A stretch of DNA of 64,000 bases from Hofstenia miamia (Eukaryota > Xenacoelomorpha > Acoela > Hofsteniidae). Position numbers and translations under genes: made by a program. The notes under the pieces are model-generated. The model did not search any database. It saw only the letters and a program-made list of their open reading frames with translations, and was not told the origin of the DNA. Where the stretch lies: contig CABFPE010000347.1 in NCBI GenBank assembly GCA_900660155.1, positions 211,521-275,520 on the forward strand, written 5' to 3'. This document shows positions 47,208 to 59,407 of this stretch, piece after piece; positions within the stretch are counted from its first letter, which is position 1; each line of letters starts with the position of its first letter.

Positions 47208-50200
47208 ATTTTCATCTGTTTAAATACAGCACGGTTTATCCGTCGAAAACCGATTATATCTAGAAAAATATTTTTATTGAGCTATGTGTGATAGGCCTAT
47301 GCATGCACATCAATTTAACATTTAAAAATGATATTAACTTTCTGATTCTTTAAATTTTTGAATTTTCTTGGTGGTAATTATGCCAAGTTCTATTGTGATC
47401 GAGATTGCATTTTGAATACAAGAATTTTTTACATTATTAACATTATATATTTATAACTTTAATTGATTTACCAAAAGTTTTTAGCAATTTAATTTGGAAT
47501 TTGGTAATAATTTGTACGTGAACTAAACGAACTAAATTTTAAGTATATTTTGGAAATAATGGCCCTAAACTGAATTCACTTAAATTAACAAATTTGACAA
47601 TGTAGGATTAGCCTTGTGCATTTATTTTTATAATTTATTATTATAATTGGAAAATAACAATCTTCTTCGATGCCACTTCATTAAAAGTCATATCTTATTT
47701 TTATGCATCATTTTTAAATATTTATTCATATATTAGGACATTCTTACTCTAAAATAAAATTCAGGAAAATTGATATTGCTTAGAAATGTTTAACACAATT
47801 TCCTAAATGGTCGTGTAGTGACAAAAGAATTTTTTTAAAATCTAATGCTTTCTTAAAAACTTATCTATAACGAAAATCAAATTCTGCTTCGCTACAATCT
47901 CTGAATTGAGAAGAGCTTCGATATTCCTTAAGAAAACATCGGTTAGTTATTGCTGTTGTAGGCTTTAGAACTCTTGCTTCTTTAATAATTATCAATGGAA
48001 AGTATTTAAAAAGTTTCTTAAAGAAAACGAAATATTCATTGAAATGTTATCTATTACTTTCAAAAACTCTTACAAGCATAATTTTTAAAACAACATTCCT
48101 AATTACACATGGGAACAAATTCACCAATATGTGTGTCAGTATTCCCAGTTTTTTAAATTCCTTAATAGGCTTTGACTAATTGTTGGGAAATGTGTATAAA
48201 ATGTATTGCATCTCTAACCCTCATCTGTCTATTGTGACTTTAAAGTACCGGTTTGTTCAAATTTTCAAACAATTTTGTTCATGTCTATTTGGAAATTTTT
48301 AATCTTGCGTGAATATGTCAAAAAATAGTGAAAATCAAATCCTAGAACGACATGTAACAAAGTTCATGACAAAATGCAGTATGAATTAAAAAACAAATGC
48401 TCATTGTTTTTTAATTCGCACTACGTTAAAAATTGAAATAAACATTGATCAAATTTGTAAAACTTAAGAAATAGATTGCAATTGGGGCGAAGTCTTTATC
48501 AAGTTTAACGAAATTTCTTTGAAAGTCAAGACCAAGTGTAAGTATGTTTTATTAAAATTTAACACTGAAGATCTAATTTAAATCGACGCAAACGTAGGAA
48601 AATTCAAGATGACAATAGAAAATGCGTCACAGTCCTTAATTAAGAAAGAGAACCGAATGCGTGAAGTTGCAAATTTAAGATAAAAATTAAAGATGTACTT
48701 TTAGATTTGAGATATCTTTAATATTTCATGATTTGTGAACATTAAGAAATTTTAATGAAACTCTTACAATTTCTAAGAAACTATGTGGGTTAATTTGCGT
48801 TAATGGAATACCAATCAGCTTTGCGGACAAGATTCCCATATGTAATTCTCTTGACTTAGAATCAGAGAGAATTGCCTATTTCTATAAATAGCAAAATTGA
48901 TCGCCTACATCTTCCTCAAATGGACAATTTACGTTGCTGCAGTGTCAAAAAAAGCAAATTATTTAAACTTATTTAATTGAATTACATATAATTAGAAAAT
49001 ACTTATTGAACCAAGAGATACATACAAATTTTATTAATATTATGTGCCCTGATGGATACATATTTTCACACCTAATCTAACAAATTGTCTCACAGAATAC
49101 ACTTCTGAAGCAAACATACATCAGCATCTATCTTTAGCAACGTACAGGCGGTTCACATTTGTAAAATCTACACAAAATAAGCATATACACGAGCAGAAGT
49201 TTCAAGTATATGATGGTAACGTTGTATGAAAACATAAACCAATAAATTCAATAAAAAATAACACAATAAGAAGCTTGCATTTTTACGACTTCAGTGTTTA
49301 AGCAAAAACCTTAGAGTTATTAAGTTATTTGCATATTACCACTCCTCATGTCATACACAGCATATGTCCACTCTTGATAACGTCCAGTTTCCTTCTAAAA
49401 CATAAAAATGAACAAGAATTTGCATTTCAAATTTCTATTTAAAAAGGAAAGACAATGCAAATTTCTGATTATATCTTGAAAATTGTAGAAAAATATAAGA
49501 AGACTATAGCGCTTAAGCAGAAATACACGATGGAATTTTAGATATAAGAAAAATATAATACTGTTTTTGTGGAGTTATATCATAAAAAATGCCGTCATTA
49601 AGTTAGTCTAAAATACAAATATTTAATAAATCTATAATTACATAAAGTTACAAAGTATTTTCCCTCAATGTTGAATCGCATGCATTTAAGTATGTCTCAG
49701 CATGATTCTTCAAATATTACTAATATTTGTGGCTCTCAATTTGATTTTTAGTTTTTTAGTGAGACGGAATTTGGAAAAATCAAATAATTTAAATTTTGTG
49801 TAATGAAATTTTATTTGAAAAATTAGCATTATTTACAGGCCCCTCAATTTGACAAATTTTTTTAAATAATATCTTACAAATAGACTACATAGCATGTGGT
49901 GAAACATAGTGGAAGCATATGAAGCATTAATGCTTCATTAGTTTTATCAATAACATTTGAGATGAAATCTGGTATTCCACACGTACAGAAAATGAACTTT
50001 GCAATTTTGAAATCAAATAGATCAGTTATCTAGTTACGGTGCAACGAATAGAATATAATTTATGCAGAGAAATCTAAGATTTCCAATTATTCTTATAAAT
50101 AAAAAAAATTCAATTGGAAGCTTCATTAATTATTTAATTCATAATTTCTTTAAAAAATTATTCAATGTTTGATAGCTAGTTTCAGTTATATGAGAATTAC

Positions 50201-50827
50201 ACAAGCAATCATTTTTTTGAATTAAAATGGGCGAAGAAACTTTTATTATTTTCAAAAACTAAGAAATGGAAATCTATAAAAATAGTCTATTTAGCTACTG
50301 CTAGGAACCTTTGACAATCTTCAAGACATGTACTTACTAATGAAAAGCTTTCAATTATAATCATAATATATTCATAACAAAAATCATTAAATACCATTTA
50401 TAATCGCTTGAGAAAACTCTGTACAGTGCTATGATATGATTTGGCTTTGTTCGTAGATTGCAAGTTTCTTCTGAATAATGAATAGATATTACACTCAATA
50501 TAATCACAAATCACAAATCTTTAATATAATATCAAAAATGGTTAAAGTTACTAAATGTGTTTTCATCATTTTTGACACTGGACAAATATTAAGCCCTCTT
50601 TTTCCCTATAAAATCTTATCGCTATTATTAAACTGATTGCCGTAATCGACTAAATGTCTGTACAGTACTAAAATGATGATGAGGATTGTGAGTTGATAGA
50701 GACATAGAAAAAAAGAACTATTCATTTTTTCTATATATTTTCATTAATGGAAGACCTATCATGCAAACAGTGAGAGCATAAAAACAGAGTATTCTAGCCT
50801 AAAATTTTTTAAATTTTCTGTTAAGAT
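47208..50827. other. intergenic, AT-rich
   Basis: These 3.6 kb show no open frame over 60 codons and no transposon ends that I could find. Confidence 0.5.
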
Positions 50828-51469
50828 TTAAAGTTCATTTATCAAAAACATTCTTGAGTGCTTCGAATCTTTCAAATGGAACACTGGCAAAAGTAAGATA
50901 TCGGATTCAAATTCAGATATAATAGATTCATTGTCATCCATATTATTTAATGACATTGACTGAGATTTCTTTAGATCAACAAAACTTCCGCGCAGATAAT
51001 CAGCAAAAATGGACATATCCCATGAGCAACCCTTGTAGGCAACAACGGATTTGAGTCTTGAAGCATGATGAAAAATATAAATTTCTGAAACTTTTAAGCT
51101 TTTGCTACTTAAATTGGAAGAAAGCCGCTTAGCAGCTGTTTTGATTAAGGGATGTCGTCTCGCAAATCCCTTTACTTTGTGATCATCTAAACAGAACTTA
51201 ATGAGTATGAGTCCTTGATCTTTGATGGCGTACTCATTGAATGACACAGCAACATATGGTAGCTTTAATCCGACGACATTGTTTGTACGTTCACCAATTT
51301 CATCGGCGGCAAATTCAATTTTTCTTGCACAGCGTTCTTTTTCTTCAATGAGGTCGTTGGAGGACGCTACTAATTGGAATCCATTATTCTCATTAAAAAC
51401 ATTGTCTATGACATTTGAGTACATCGTTCCACAAACGATGACAACCTTCATGCACTTAGCTTCAAACAT
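50828..51469 (-). CDS. 213-residue orphan protein, single exon
   Basis: The minus frame runs from ATG 51469 (MFEAKCMKVVIVCGTMYS) to TAA at 50828, with an in-frame TAA upstream of the start. A second ATG six codons on is also possible. The N-terminal part (KVVIVCGTMYSNVIDNVF, KLPYVAVSFNEYA, QGLILIKFCL) alternates hydrophobic strands and charged helices like a globular alpha/beta protein; the end is acidic and serine-rich (NMDDNESIISEFESD). There is no signal peptide or membrane segment. The open length in such AT-rich DNA makes chance unlikely. I do not recognise the family. Confidence 0.7.
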   Translation of the reverse strand: MFEAKCMKVVIVCGTMYSNVIDNVFNENNGFQLVASSNDLIEEKERCARKIEFAADEIGERTNNVVGLKLPYVAVSFNEYAIKDQGLILIKFCLDDHKVKGFARRHPLIKTAAKRLSSNLSSKSLKVSEIYIFHHASRLKSVVAYKGCSWDMSIFADYLRGSFVDLKKSQSMSLNNMDDNESIISEFESDILLLPVFHLKDSKHSRMFLINEL

Positions 51470-51484
51470 CGTGATTTCAAACAC

Positions 51485-52480
51485 TTATTGTCCACCTGCT
51501 TTGTTAAATATTTAATTTGATTAACATTTCTATGAGATGGGAAAGTTGTACATTATTTCTTTTATTAAGTATCATCTGACGGCTCTGTTTGCGTGTGGAA
51601 TATTGATTTGCTTGCATTTGTGTCATTGCTTTGTAATTGGACGATTTTACAGTCAGAAAAAATAGCATACCGGTATATTTATTAATTAATTATAATATTT
51701 GCGTTTATATTGAAAATAATTGCAGGAAAATCTTCCCAATATTACAATCACTGTATCAATTTTATTCTAGTGAAATTGATTGTTTTAAAAAAGAAATTGT
51801 TAATCATAAAGATAATTACGGGCATTTTAGAGTTTTTATGGGTGTGAGTCTATTCTAATTGGTTGGTTAAGTTCTACAACGATCGACATGTATCTCTTCT
51901 ATGTGAATGTGAGTGCTAGTCCATTAAAATGCCTTCATTGTTTGAATTTTCACGGAAATTTTTCAGAATCATTATAAACGATTTTTAAGCAATATATAGA
52001 GAGATGATTAGAAGTTAAGCTAATTATATTTATAAGTAGAAACACATACAAGATGAAAAATATAAAAGTGAAAATAGATTTTTTCGAATAATTTAGTTAA
52101 TTGCTCCAGAGTTGCAAGTGAGCCTGTTTGAGAATTGGGATTGTGCTACAATAATTGATCTGAAAAAGAAGAAATATTCATATTCAACGGTAAAAAATAT
52201 TTTAGAATTTATATTTGATAGGGAATGAGCAACTTAAGTTGTGCATGGGATTTGATTCAAAATATCTTTACATTTGCAATGCATTAAATTTAAATTGTAA
52301 AATCCATGAGCAGAAAAGATAGTGTATATCCTCCGATATGCTCTTCATAAAATACTAATAAATATCATAATATATTTAATATTAAAGAAATATAATCGAT
52401 CATATTTTAAATTGTTTATTTGCTAAAAGTCTACATTAAATTCTGAGGTTTTCGGCACTAAAGTGAATAAATTCCTTCAA
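51485..52480. other. intergenic
   Basis: No gene was recognised except the probable 3' end signal of the next minus-strand gene: TTTATT at 52415-52420, AATAAA on the minus strand. Confidence 0.4.
52415..52420 (-). terminator. polyadenylation signal AATAAA
   Basis: The hexamer lies 68 bases after the stop codon of the small membrane protein gene on the same strand, which supports that frame as a real 3' exon. Confidence 0.5.
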
Positions 52481-52487
52481 CTATTGA

Positions 52488-52739
52488 TCACTGGTCCAAA
52501 AGAAGTGTAACTTGCTTTCCTGGATAGAATGTTGTGTAAACGCAAACACCTGTAGTTACAAACATAGTGATGGCAAAACCCAGAAATATGTAGCGTAGCG
52601 TATACTTCAACCACTCTGGAAGATACAAATACTCAGGATTGCTTATTTGATTTGAAGAAAGAGTTGATGTGCTTGTATCCAAGCAGTCTAATGATTTTAA
52701 CAAAGTCAGTAAAATAACAAAGAGCGGAAAGCAGATCAT
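52488..52739 (-). CDS. small single-pass membrane protein, or terminal exon of one
   Basis: The 83-residue frame starts MICFPLFVILLTLLKSLDC, a good signal peptide. A serine/threonine-rich segment follows, then EYLYLPEWLKYTLRYIFLGF and ITMFVTTGVCVY as a transmembrane helix, and a short tail ending LLLDQ. This is the layout of a short type I membrane protein. An AG (ttctag) lies 14 bases before the ATG. A polyadenylation hexamer follows 68 bases after the stop. I do not recognise the family. Confidence 0.6.
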   Translation of the reverse strand: MICFPLFVILLTLLKSLDCLDTSTSTLSSNQISNPEYLYLPEWLKYTLRYIFLGFAITMFVTTGVCVYTTFYPGKQVTLLLDQ

Positions 52740-55440
52740 ATGTAATCCATTCTAGAAAGCCAATTTCAGTATGACCACACTTGTTTGCTGATTACAAACA
52801 TAGATAAGTAGAGTGTTATGCAAATATACATACGTTTGGGGCTATTAAGTTTAAAAAACAGATCTTTATTACAGAATATGCAGTGGCTTGAAATTTGAAG
52901 TTTAGTAAATTGCAAATTTTTCAAAAGCGATTATTGAAAATTGAATTATGCTACAACCAAAAAATTATGAAGCTTCTACTTTTTAGCTAATTTGATTAAT
53001 GCCAATAATTTGACTATGAATATTCAAATATATTGTTTGTGTGGGTCATTCACAAAACTGCATCGAGCACACATATGAAACATATGGGAACTCTTCCTTA
53101 TTGAAGAACGGATCAAGCAAAAATTTTAGATTTTCACCTTTAAGTGGCGGATATCCTCAATGGATGTTTTTCTAGAGAACAACGGATATTATCAATAATG
53201 AGCCAAGAAGCTACTTTTCAGATGGTTGTCATCAACTAAGGTTTCAATTTCAATGAATGTTCTTGTTTACTTATTCACTAATTTGCAACTGTTAGACTCT
53301 TGGGATGTCCATTAAATTTAACTGAAATAATAGGGATTTCTCAAAGGTTTTTCTCGCCCGCCGTTCAATACATTTATAATAATTAAACATTAATCACAAA
53401 ATTTGACCATACATTGAGGTGCTAGATGGCATATCATATTATTAATTAGATTGTGTTATGTATTAAATACCCTTATTATATCTTATTTTGAAAATATTTA
53501 CATCCAGATCTAATTAAATTATCCGAGCTAACTCTTACAAATGACAGCCTGAAGAGTTTGGATAATCGAAAATCTAATTTAATCCGTTGACTAACAGGGA
53601 ACACTGGAGAGTCCGATATAACCGGGTGGTAATTTAAGCCATAGCCCAAGCCCTGCCCTGCCCATCATATACAAAACCATTATATGAGTTTTGTAAATAA
53701 AAGAATTAAACATATGATTGAAAATATTAAAATAAAAACAATTTGCATTAACCGCACTTTTTAACATAGAGTTTGATTGAATATAATAGTTGATATAATA
53801 TTTTAATGTAAGGGAAAAAATGTATATTTTATTAATAGAATTTTAAACAGTTCTAAGCCAGTTGTGCAGAAGTTTTGAGCCCACACCAAGCCGTAAGATA
53901 AAGGTAAAAAAATAAGATGATTGGCAATCAAAAGTTTCAATTGCAATTCTGTAGAATGATAATAAGGCTAAACTTGTAAGAATTCGTAATTTTTCGTACG
54001 TTTTTTATTCACTTTCGTCTGATGGGAAAGCTGTGTCCTTGTTGCCATTAACCGCAGTTTTAGATGACCCACCTGAAGATCTATGTCATTATGGAGTATG
54101 GTAGGTGTAAAAGATTATTGTTATGATTTCAGGTGGACTGATAGGGCACTATAATTATAAGCAAGATAGCAGTATTAATGGTAATCTAATTGTATTACTG
54201 AGTTGTAATGCTCATATACATTGAGCATACAAAATAGGCTTGATATATAAATGATTCTTTATTTCGTCAAATAAAAATATCAAGTTGTTATTACTTTATT
54301 TTGTTGAAAAATAGTTAATTCTTACGCTTGTCGGTGTCGTGGCCACAGAGCCGAGAGTAAACAATTTTCATCAATAACATGATGATAGTAGGACCAAATA
54401 AGACATAAGAACAATAAAAATAATTTGATTGGTCTTTTCAGTTCCTTGTGGCCATCAAAGGATTACTGAAATTAACAAAATTTGATTTTTCAAAAAAAAT
54501 TGTCACTAAGCATATTTCAATGTAATTTGCAATTAAAATAATACAGAACTGTGCAAGAATAATACAAGAGCGATTTGAATTTCGAAGATATTTCCTGTAA
54601 AAGACTTGACTATGATTGTGTCAGAAGTCCTCTTTCAAAAAAAAATTCTGAACTTTGTATAATTTTTGCAACAATTTTTCGCTAGGCCAACAGCAGGGTA
54701 CTATAGGATCATAGCGAAACAAATTCGATTGCGTCAATCACATTTCTTCATTGTGGCAGAGCAATTTATTTCATCAAAAATTTAAGAAAATTAAGTTTTA
54801 GTTGAATTTGCACGTATCAATCAAATCAGTACTTTTTTAGGCGATCACAATAAGGTGTATTTCTAAATGCCAAATTTTAGATTTCAGCGATGGTATGTAT
54901 AAATGAAAAATTATGAACATAAAATAAGCTACGACCCACTCATTTTTCGGGAAGACGTCAACATCAAATTTCTTCCATAAAAGATGATTGATAAACAAAC
55001 TAATACCCTTACTAGATTTTTCGGCTACAAATCAATGTAGAAATCAGCTATAGATATAGAAACAAATCGCTAGAGTATTTTGTAAGTTCACTTTATTGCA
55101 ACCCAATAAGATAATGGACATTCCTCAGCCCTTGATTCAAGTTATATTTTTCCGTTTGTGAAAGATATGCTAGCATAAATTATTCTAACCACTCTAAGAT
55201 GTTTGTGTTCAAAGTAAATGTTTGACTAACTTAAAAACAAACGGAATAATTTATTTCAACATATATTTTTCTTAGTGTAGAACCAGAAATAATGCATTAT
55301 TCATTTGCTATAATGTACACATTGGCATATTTCTTTGCTTATCATTATAGGAATCAACACAGTAAAAAATATTTTGGGTGTCTAAGTTATATTGATAAAT
55401 GTGTATTTTTGCGTCTGAGTCTTATTTAGCATATTAAATT
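52740..55440. other. intergenic
   Basis: The stretch is AT-rich. Around 53510-53670 a more GC-rich patch (gagagtccgatataaccggg, aagccctgccctgccc) looks like degraded repeat DNA, but no ends were found. Confidence 0.4.
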
Positions 55441-55522
55441 CAAATATTGAGGTGGCACAGCTACCCCAATAAAAATATTGGGGTGCCAATTGTCGCCCTT
55501 GCACCTCACTTAAGGCGCCACT
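55440..55522 (-). mobile_element. hAT-type terminal fragment
   Basis: The minus strand from 55522 reads CAGTGGCGCCTTAAGTGAGG followed by a GGGCG block, a typical hAT-like end. No partner was found. A (TA)n run lies directly beside it at 55524-55538. Confidence 0.4.
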
Positions 55523-55539
55523 GATATATATATATATAA

Positions 55540-57340
55540 TTAATCGAAGGTTCTTTGGCAAGATTACAATCTTTCTCTTTCAAGTTCCCAATATCTGCAT
55601 TGATAATTACAAACCTTGCCGTCATGATTCTGATTTTTGCATTCGACTTTCAAATCTTTTCCACTAATCTTCCAATATTTGAAATGGAGATGAGCGCGGT
55701 ACAGGTTTTGCAAAATTATTTCCACCGTAGAGAAAAAAACTTCAACGCTAACCACCGCAATAAATCAAATTTTCGCAGAATATACCGCAACAATGGCGAT
55801 TTTTATAATCGTAAGAAAAACCAGATATTTCTGAATTGTTTTTAGGGTTATGCATCCCTCCTAAAAAAGTTTAAAGACAGTTTATTAGGTATTTTGTGAT
55901 TTCGTTCAATTTTATTTAGGTAGTATCAAATTTTCCATGAAATATGTAAACATAACTTTTAATATTTTGCATGTGTAATCTCTTTATTTTGCTTGAAAAA
56001 AGGGGTTTTTGAGAAATACTTAGAGATATTGGATCTTAAAACAAAACACGTTATCTGTATAACTTTTATGCCACCGCAAAATGTTTTAATTTTACCGCTA
56101 ACCACCGCAATTGTGTAAATCACACATCTCTAATTTGAATTTTGATTGAAAATGTTGGCAAGGCATATGCAATTCATAGAATCTTGCTTGCAAATGGCAA
56201 ATATTGGAAAGCGGAATGCAAAGATGTTAAAGTTCAATACAAAAATCAGAATAATCAATGCGAGATTTGGAAATGTTAATGTAGTATCGGAAAGTTGACT
56301 GAGAAAGAATATAGTATTATACGATTTAACTCAATATCGTTTACTTAGTCATGTCTGAATTAATCCTAAAATAATTCACTTTTTTCCAGATGAATGCATG
56401 TGCCATAAGGATAATTGTTTATGGTATTAGAATACTTGAACATACTATACGGATATGTGTATGCTACTTGGATATCTGCTCATGCCAGTCGGATCTTTGC
56501 TTGTGCTATTAGGATTCCTTATCGTGCTTTTCGGATCTATGCATGGTAATTACTGTGATATTCTAATACATCACTTGTAAAAGAAGAAAGCTGTCAAACA
56601 TCTACATGTTTTCTTAAAACTTATTTATGGTTTATTATAAACTGCATAAAAAGCTTAGTTTGTTTCCTTCTCAAACAACATAAGCAGAATGAATTTTTAT
56701 TCTACATTGTGGAAGTTAATGCTTAGCCAGAAATAAAAGTTATTTAGCTTTTTAAATCACAAAAACCATAAACAACATGTTCAAATATTATGGCAAATCT
56801 TAGATTTGCTATTTTTGCTTTTATTGGTTTTGTATTACAACATACTTTCACTTAAAATATGTTTAATCAAATGCGTATTTTAACATAATACGCTTTAACA
56901 GTGGTTGGATAAATACTAATACAGACACTCCTACGCAAGTATAGTTTTTCATCAAAACTTGTAAAATGCTTCTTGATGACACTATTCAAAACTATAGATT
57001 ACATTGGACAATAAATTGAGATACAAAATTCTTAAAAAGAATTCACAAATTGTGAAAAGTTAGTTTTTTGGAGTGCGACTTGATAATTTAGGTATCATAA
57101 GAATAGTATTTTTCCTCATTCTTATCATAGAGATAGTTTTAATCAACCAAACAGTGTGAAAATATTGTAAACTATGAAAAAAACTAATGCTGATAGCGGT
57201 TGTGTGCGTGTGACTAAAGTATCCTAAAACAGTGGTTTTGAATGTATAAAATAACTAAAAGCAAAACTAGTTGAATAAATCAGCAAAATAACTCAATTAA
57301 TTTTATTCGAAAATAAACATTTTATAAATTGGAAATATTT
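55540..57340. other. intergenic, with a repeated ccgctaaccaccgcaa unit
   Basis: The unit cgctaaccaccgcaa occurs at about 55747 and 56098, with related accgcaa strings around it, so 55.55-56.13 kb is probably a decayed repeat ending in tcacacatctctaa. The remainder to 57.3 kb is AT-rich. An open frame at 55555-55845 falls in this repeat and is not counted as a gene. Confidence 0.4.
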
Positions 57341-57348
57341 ATTAGAAA

Positions 57349-57747
57349 TTAGAAGGTTGTTTGTTTGATGGTATTTGATTTTTCTAAGACCCCATCGACT
57401 AGAGACACATCATAAAAAGGACATTCTCTGAGGTAAGACAATAGTTTTTCACCTCCTGATCTCCTGAGTTTATTTGCATCCCCTGTAAGATGAAGTCGCG
57501 ACAAGACCAGCCGACAGGAATATAGGAGTGACGGAACACATATGCGGCGGGAGAGTGGGTACATTAACTGCATTGGGGTCATTGGACTAACGGATTCTGG
57601 TCGCTTCAGTAGGTAGAGGAATCGATCATCTTTGGAGTGACGTAATGCTGATAAAATAAAGTCCATTAGGTTCTTCCCATGATGGCCCTGTGTTTGATTT
57701 GAAAACCCATATTTATCTAAATATTGAAGCTTAAAACAATTCTTCAA
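57349..57747 (-). CDS. probable SOCS-box terminal exon
   Basis: The minus frame stays open for 132 codons to TAA at 57349. It contains PLSRRICVPSLLYSCRLVLS, and SLLYSCRLVL within it fits the elongin-BC box pattern (S/A/P/T-L-x3-C-x3-L). About 20 residues later GEKLLSYLREC sits where SOCS boxes end in L..YL. SOCS-box proteins (for example the ASB group) bring substrates to elongin BC/cullin 5 ubiquitin ligases. No ATG opens the frame, so it is a 3' exon. The likely acceptor is tatttag (exon from 57716). AATAAA hexamers lie just downstream on the same strand (57328-57333, 57303-57308). Confidence 0.5.
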   Translation of the reverse strand: MKNCFKLQYLDKYGFSNQTQGHHGKNLMDFILSALRHSKDDRFLYLLKRPESVSPMTPMQLMYPLSRRICVPSLLYSCRLVLSRLHLTGDANKLRRSGGEKLLSYLRECPFYDVSLVDGVLEKSNTIKQTTF

Positions 57748-59083
57748 ATTTATTACACCAAAGCAAGAATAAAAATAAACTGGAAATAACCTTGTAATTG
57801 ATCTTAAATATGAATTATATATTACACTGATAAAGACTGGTTCATAAGTTTAATAGTAAACTTAGAAACAAGGCTAATTTTTTACATTGGATAACCATTT
57901 TAAAACGTTTGATTTGGCCTGTAGATTGAGCTCCAAACATTTGACTATAAATCGAATCAATTATTCGATCAGTATTTTTAACAAAATGCATATCACTAGT
58001 AAAATTTGAAATATTACTAAATTTAATTAGGGGCGTTGTTGCAGGCCGCGGTAATATTATTCGCCCAATTAACTCCTTAAAAAATTTCATATTGATTTAA
58101 ACTTTAAAAATCGAAATTTGATTGCGTACTTTGCAAAAAGCAACGGAGACTAGAAATTTAAAAGTGGTTTTTACTATAATATTTATCATACATTTCACAT
58201 AAAAACGTTCTGGAAAAATTGTACACTGCTTAGCTTTAGCTTTGTTAACCCTACCAGTAATATTAACGATCTTATTTTTACCTTATTCTACAAATTTGGT
58301 TAAGGTCGTCTTTAACTCAGTTGGTGCTTGATGCATGGTCTGAAAATTCACTTTCATTTGAAATACTGGAGTAGATGTTTATTTGTTATTATCAAACATT
58401 TTTTCTTACCTGTAAAAAATAATTTATTTAGCTCGTTCTTAGGTGTTGGCCTGTAACATGTATAAAGAGTTTTGTACTCCTGCGTCTAACTCTGCGTCTA
58501 AGTTAATTGCACATAATTTACCAGTAGCGTATAGTGCGGAATTGAAACAGCTATTCTTATGGATGACTAGTGTATGTATATATAGAAGGGATAATATTTG
58601 GATTAACTTAAGATAATATGGATTTACTTTGTAATCTCTTAGAGATGCCATTCTGTTATTTTCATTGATACTAAAAGTGTATTATAAACAGAGAATTGCA
58701 TCCTGAACACAATTAAAATATTAAAAGAAAAATATCGGCAATGAAGGAGTAATAAAGCAGCACCTGCTAAGCACTTGGTTCAATTAACTATCACTTATAT
58801 TAATTTCATTTAATCGCATTCTATACAATGGAAGAAACTCTTATCCAAGCAAGACTGGAACTTAATACCTTCACAGACATTTAATTGATATTTCAAATAA
58901 AAAATTGTAGGAAGTGTCTGGTTGCTTTCAGGGCTTCACCTGTAATTACACATTCAAAAGGACTAACGGATTACTACAAATTAAAAAATTGCCAGTGTGT
59001 TTAAACACACCAAGACTGGCATCAGACCTTTGGGTGTGTGGGTTGAGAATGTTAAAATATCTAGCAAAATCTATCAATTAATG
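57748..59083 (-). other. region with possible upstream exons of the SOCS-box gene
   Basis: Minus-strand frames at 58090-57842 (with DRIIDSIYSQMFGAQSTGQI) and 58651-58439 (with CFNSALYATGKLCAINLDAE) read like protein and have AG acceptors inside (gatttatag, acactag). I cannot chain them in phase with confidence. A 16-bp perfect palindrome gtgtgtttaaacacac lies at about 58995-59010. Confidence 0.3.
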
Positions 59084-59407
59084 CTACTTTTTCAAAGGAA
59101 CGTCTATAATGAAACTGTTCATGACACATGTCCAAGGTATATAATTGGCATTGCTAATCATGACGTTTAGCCAATTTCTCTTGGAAATTCGCAAGTCATT
59201 GTTTTTCAATGGTATAATGTATTTGAGTCTAATGAAATTTACTGCATTGCTGACAGAAGTATCATCCCTAAGCAGACGAGACTGATCAATTGTTCTTAAA
59301 GTACGAGAGTTGATCAATTCACTCCATACCGACGTATCTAATTTTTTCATTTTTTGTTTTATGAAGATAACGGAGTGCATAATAGTACTATTTTTGCCAT
59401 AGCTCAT
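59084..59407 (-). CDS. candidate 5' exon or short gene, 107 residues
   Basis: The minus frame begins MSYGKNSTIMHSVIFIKQKM at 59407, with an in-frame TAA 15 bases upstream, and runs to a TAG at 59084. It includes TLRTIDQSRLLRDDTSVSNA and NDLRISKRNWLNVMISNANY, a mixed polar composition like a soluble protein. It may be the first exon of the SOCS-box gene, leaving through a weak donor near 59088 (AAAAA then GTAGCA), or a separate short gene. There is no recognised domain. Confidence 0.4.
   Translation of the reverse strand: MSYGKNSTIMHSVIFIKQKMKKLDTSVWSELINSRTLRTIDQSRLLRDDTSVSNAVNFIRLKYIIPLKNNDLRISKRNWLNVMISNANYIPWTCVMNSFIIDVPLKK

Noticed and set aside
55555-55845. 96-residue plus-strand frame as a membrane protein gene
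   Set aside because: It starts in a repeat with a duplicated ccgctaaccaccgcaa unit and its later part is low-complexity basic sequence; it is better explained as repeat DNA.
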